A stretch of DNA of 6,572 bases from positions 3,260-9,831 of the forward strand of contig DAPV01000047.1 of NCBI GenBank assembly GCA_002502625.1, in the 5' to 3' direction. The DNA comes from Euryarchaeota archaeon UBA125. GTDB lineage: Archaea; Thermoplasmatota; Poseidoniia; Poseidoniales; Thalassarchaeaceae. The notes under the pieces were generated by a model, which was not told the origin of the DNA, did not search any database, and worked only from the letters and a program-made list of their open reading frames with translations. Positions 5,875 through 6,572 of the stretch are shown here, piece by piece (the first letter of the stretch is position 1; each line of letters begins with the position of its first letter). The position numbers were made by a program, and so were the translations under genes.

Positions 5875-6564
5875 TCAACCCTCAATTTTAGCAACTGTTT
5901 CATCAGACATGATTTTTCCACTATCAATTCGAATTACTCTCGTAGCATATTCTACCAGGGATTCATCATGGGTAACAAAAACAGCAGTGATTTTTTCCTT
6001 GGCACATGCTTCGACAAGAGCTTGCATCACCTTCTGTGAAGTCTCAGTATCAAGATTTCCTGTCAATTCATCCCCCAACAGTAGAGTTGGTTTTTTTGCT
6101 ATACTTCTTGCTATAGCCACTCGTTGTTGTTGCCCTCCACTAATCTCTCCTGGAAATCTTTCCATCTCTTCTTCCAGACCAACTAGTGAGAGGAGTTCTT
6201 TTGCTCGTTTTGGATTTTTTTTGCCAGATAGTTCTTGAATCAATTGAATATTTTCTAAGACAGTTAGATCTTGTAATAAATTAAAGAATTGAAACACATA
6301 TCCTATATTTTCTCTTCTAAATGAAGTCATTTTCTCAGAACTATTTCTAGGAACCTCGTTTCCTTGAAAGATATACGAACCATCAGTAGGACTATCAAGA
6401 GCGGAAAGGCAATTCAACAGAGTAGTTTTTCCTGACCCAGATGGACCCAGTAAAATTACTCGTTCACCTTCATGGATTTCCAAATTTATTCCATCTAGTG
6501 CTTTGACAACACCAGCAGGTGTTTCATAGTGTCTTTTTAGTTCAACCATATTCAGCAGAGCCAT
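5875..6564 (-). CDS. ABC transporter ATP-binding protein (MacB/LolD/YbbA type)
   Basis: The cytoplasmic ATPase that drives the permease encoded 3 bp downstream. At 229 residues it is a single nucleotide-binding domain of typical LolD/YbbA size. Walker A is GPSGSGKTT at 40-48, the Q loop is Gln92 in YVFQFFNLL, the signature is ISGGQQQR at 141-148, Walker B is LLLGDE at 161-166 with catalytic Glu166, the D loop is GNLD at 169-172, and the H loop is His199 in VTHD. All catalytic residues are present. The A-loop aromatic is probably Tyr13 in RHYETPAG. FQFFNLL after the Q loop and the GNLD D loop are typical of the MacB/LolD subfamily. One departure is DELTGNLD where the subfamily usually reads DEPTGNLD. 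The start is taken as ATG 6562-6564, with GTGAT at 6568-6572 as a possible ribosome-binding site; ATG at 6547-6549 (Met6) is an alternative. The frame is open to the window edge, so a longer N-terminus is not excluded, although the protein already begins where the family does. The operon promoter lies beyond the window. Confidence 0.95.
   Translation of the reverse strand: MALLNMVELKRHYETPAGVVKALDGINLEIHEGERVILLGPSGSGKTTLLNCLSALDSPTDGSYIFQGNEVPRNSSEKMTSFRRENIGYVFQFFNLLQDLTVLENIQLIQELSGKKNPKRAKELLSLVGLEEEMERFPGEISGGQQQRVAIARSIAKKPTLLLGDELTGNLDTETSQKVMQALVEACAKEKITAVFVTHDESLVEYATRVIRIDSGKIMSDETVAKIEG
5879..5883 (-). promoter_or_regulatory. ribosome-binding site of the permease gene
   Basis: GAGGG, read on the minus strand, is formed by the last sense codons of the ATPase gene and lies 7 nt before the permease ATG at 5871. 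The ATPase stop TGA (5875-5877) falls between the two. This arrangement supports translational coupling of ATPase and permease and supports ATG 5871 as the start. Confidence 0.55.
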
Positions 6565-6567
6565 CTT

Positions 6568-6572
6568 ATCAC
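6568..6572 (-). promoter_or_regulatory. possible ribosome-binding site of the ATPase gene
   Basis: GTGAT on the minus strand, 3 nt before the ATG at 6564, matches part of the anti-Shine-Dalgarno complement GGTGATC. The spacing is short, and the site is cut by the window edge, so an extension further upstream cannot be seen. Confidence 0.3.

Noticed and set aside
6094..6116. Repeated TTGCTATA in the ATPase gene
   Set aside because: Explained by the coding of the repeated Ile-Ala pattern after the ABC signature (IARSIAK).
5852..6238. 128-codon + strand frame inside the ATPase gene
   Set aside because: Antisense to the well-conserved ABC signature and Walker B; the ATPase assignment is certain and the frame has no recognisable content.
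1..6572. CRISPR array, insertion sequence, toxin-antitoxin or phage defence module
   Set aside because: No regularly spaced repeats, transposase or integrase motifs, or paired small cytoplasmic genes were seen on either strand.

Overview
The window is AT-rich and almost fully coding, with no gene-free stretch above about 90 bases. I infer an archaeal genome, most likely a marine planktonic euryarchaeon of the Marine Group II/III (Poseidoniales-like) type. The reasons are a compact layout, a TATA-like element a short distance before two divergent starts, a very acidic N-terminal tail on the large membrane protein, and many N-X-S/T sequons on predicted external domains. No marker gene is present, so this assignment is an impression and not a proof.

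Layout, left to right. Bases 1-23 are the 3' end of a tRNA (T loop, 3' half of the T arm, acceptor strand, encoded CCA) that begins outside the window. It is followed at once by a small three-helix membrane protein on the + strand. This overlaps tail to tail, by 34 bp, with a GNAT N-acetyltransferase on the - strand. Upstream of the acetyltransferase on the same strand lies an 88-residue two-helix membrane protein. An 87-bp divergent spacer with one central TATA-like element separates it from a 716-residue + strand membrane protein.

The 716-residue protein is the most unusual gene. It has an acidic cytoplasmic tail, an external sequon-rich domain between two helices, a large cytoplasmic region that seems to contain a duplicated alpha/beta module, and a C-terminal membrane domain resembling the COG2426 'small multi-drug export' family.

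The right half is a two-gene ABC transporter operon on the - strand: an ATPase of the MacB/LolD/YbbA type, then, 3 bp later, an 817-residue permease with two FtsX/MacB-type modules. Sizes and order resemble bacterial YbbA-YbbP. Such systems usually act as mechanotransmitters or lipid/lipoprotein/peptide extruders and not as classical importers. The operon meets the 716-residue gene tail to tail with abutting stop codons.

I see no CRISPR array, transposase, phage gene, restriction system or other recognised defence module. The novelty candidates are the multidomain 716-residue protein, a hairpin with an internal ribosome-binding site at the start of the permease gene, and the tRNA-end junction.
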